DNA from: J089 sp964549745
GTDB lineage: Bacteria > Fidelibacterota > Marinisomatia > Marinisomatales > J089
Direction of reading: 5' to 3'
Length of the DNA stretch: 8,126 nucleotides
Assembly (NCBI GenBank): GCA_964549745.1
Contig: CAZJWP010000104.1
Location: 1 to 8,126, forward strand
Of the stretch, positions 7,649 through 8,126 are shown piece after piece. A model generated the notes under the pieces. The model was given only the letters and a program-made list of their open reading frames with translations, did not search any database and had not been told where the DNA came from. Position numbers and translations under genes: made by a program. Each line of letters opens with the position of its first letter. Position 1 is the stretch's first letter.

Positions 7649-8126
7649 ATGAAAAAACTCATTCTCACTTTTGTCACCCTTTCCTTTGCTTTAATCGGGT
7701 GTTCCTCCCCGGATGGCGGAATCCTTAGTTCTGAGAATTACTCGAATGAGTCCCCAAACCAAACACTCCAAAAAACAATATATGGAGTTACGGGTTCATT
7801 TATAACAGCTCCAACCGGTACGCAGTATATACATTTTGGTGGTTACCCGCAAGCTGCCGCACCGAATGATACCATAATGGTTGGCGATACACTAACGAAT
7901 ATTTACGGCTCATCCTATCAGGTATTTTTGGAAGGTAAACTGGCGATTGAAACAGACCCGGGATTCCCCGTCACAATTACCAAACCGGTATACGTACAGA
8001 TTTATGACCAAAATCGTCAAGCCTGGCTTGCATTAGATTCAGATGCTACTGTCTACACATCCATGATTAAAATTGCAGACACCGGGTCTTGTACAATGAC
8101 CCTGAAAGCAACTGCTGTTTTAAGAG
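7649..8126 (+). CDS. Unidentified lipoprotein, 3' end outside the window
   Basis: The ATG at 7649 opens a frame that stays open to the window edge, giving 159 codons. The N-terminus MKKLILTFVTLSFALIGCSS is a classical lipoprotein signal: two Lys, a hydrophobic core, and a lipobox L-I-G-Cys18. The residues after Cys18 are Ser-Ser, with no Asp at +2, and no acidic surface-export run of the Bacteroidetes kind is obvious (only Asp22). The protein is therefore expected to be lipid-anchored in the envelope, probably facing the periplasm. The mature part is rich in Thr, Tyr, Val and Gly and reads like beta-sandwich (for example GVTGSFITAPTGTQYIHFGG and PVTITKPVYVQIYD). I do not recognise a family. 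It is read divergently from the HIT gene and has its own ribosome binding site and a candidate promoter. The lipoprotein call is firm; the function is unknown. Confidence 0.85.
   Translation, partial: MKKLILTFVTLSFALIGCSSPDGGILSSENYSNESPNQTLQKTIYGVTGSFITAPTGTQYIHFGGYPQAAAPNDTIMVGDTLTNIYGSSYQVFLEGKLAIETDPGFPVTITKPVYVQIYDQNRQAWLALDSDATVYTSMIKIADTGSCTMTLKATAVLR

Overview
The window looks like part of a chromosome from a member of the FCB group (Bacteroidetes, Chlorobi, Ignavibacteria, Marinimicrobia, KSB1, Calditrichaeota and relatives). The main reason is the large secreted protein at 174-3533. It ends in a type A C-terminal sorting domain of the type IX (Por) secretion system, with the hallmark YPAYPNPFNSTT, ILGQKV and SGTY motifs, and that system is largely confined to this group. 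The SMC protein, with Walker A GPNGCGKTN, is also of a style common there. Base composition is moderate with AT-rich intergenic DNA. I cannot name a genus, and I see no phage, transposon, CRISPR, tRNA or rRNA signal.

Layout. (1) 1-177, + strand: the 3' end of a two-component receiver (REC) domain, probably the C-terminus of a hybrid sensor kinase or a response regulator. (2) 174-3533, + strand: a 1119-residue secreted protein with about eleven Asp-box (BNR) motifs, an Ig-like and a jelly-roll-like region, and the T9SS tail. Its start overlaps the stop of gene 1 as ATGA, so the two are probably translationally coupled. (3) 3542-7045, - strand: a complete chromosome-condensation ATPase SMC, convergent with gene 2 and separated from it by only 8 bases. 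(4) 7109-7453, - strand: a 114-residue HIT-family (HinT-like) nucleotide hydrolase, 63 bases upstream of smc and probably in the same transcript. (5) 7454-7648: an AT-rich divergent intergenic region with two strong dyad symmetries and a TATAAT-like box. (6) 7649-8126, + strand: the 5' part of an unidentified lipoprotein gene that runs off the window.

How they fit together. The SMC/HIT pair is housekeeping. The receiver/secreted-protein pair suggests a signalling protein made together with an exported Asp-box propeller protein. The lipoprotein is an envelope protein with its own promoter region. The window is mostly ordinary. The points most worth checking are the coupling of a two-component protein to a T9SS cargo, the paired dyads in the divergent promoter region, and an Ala in the normally Gly-Gly ABC signature of SMC.
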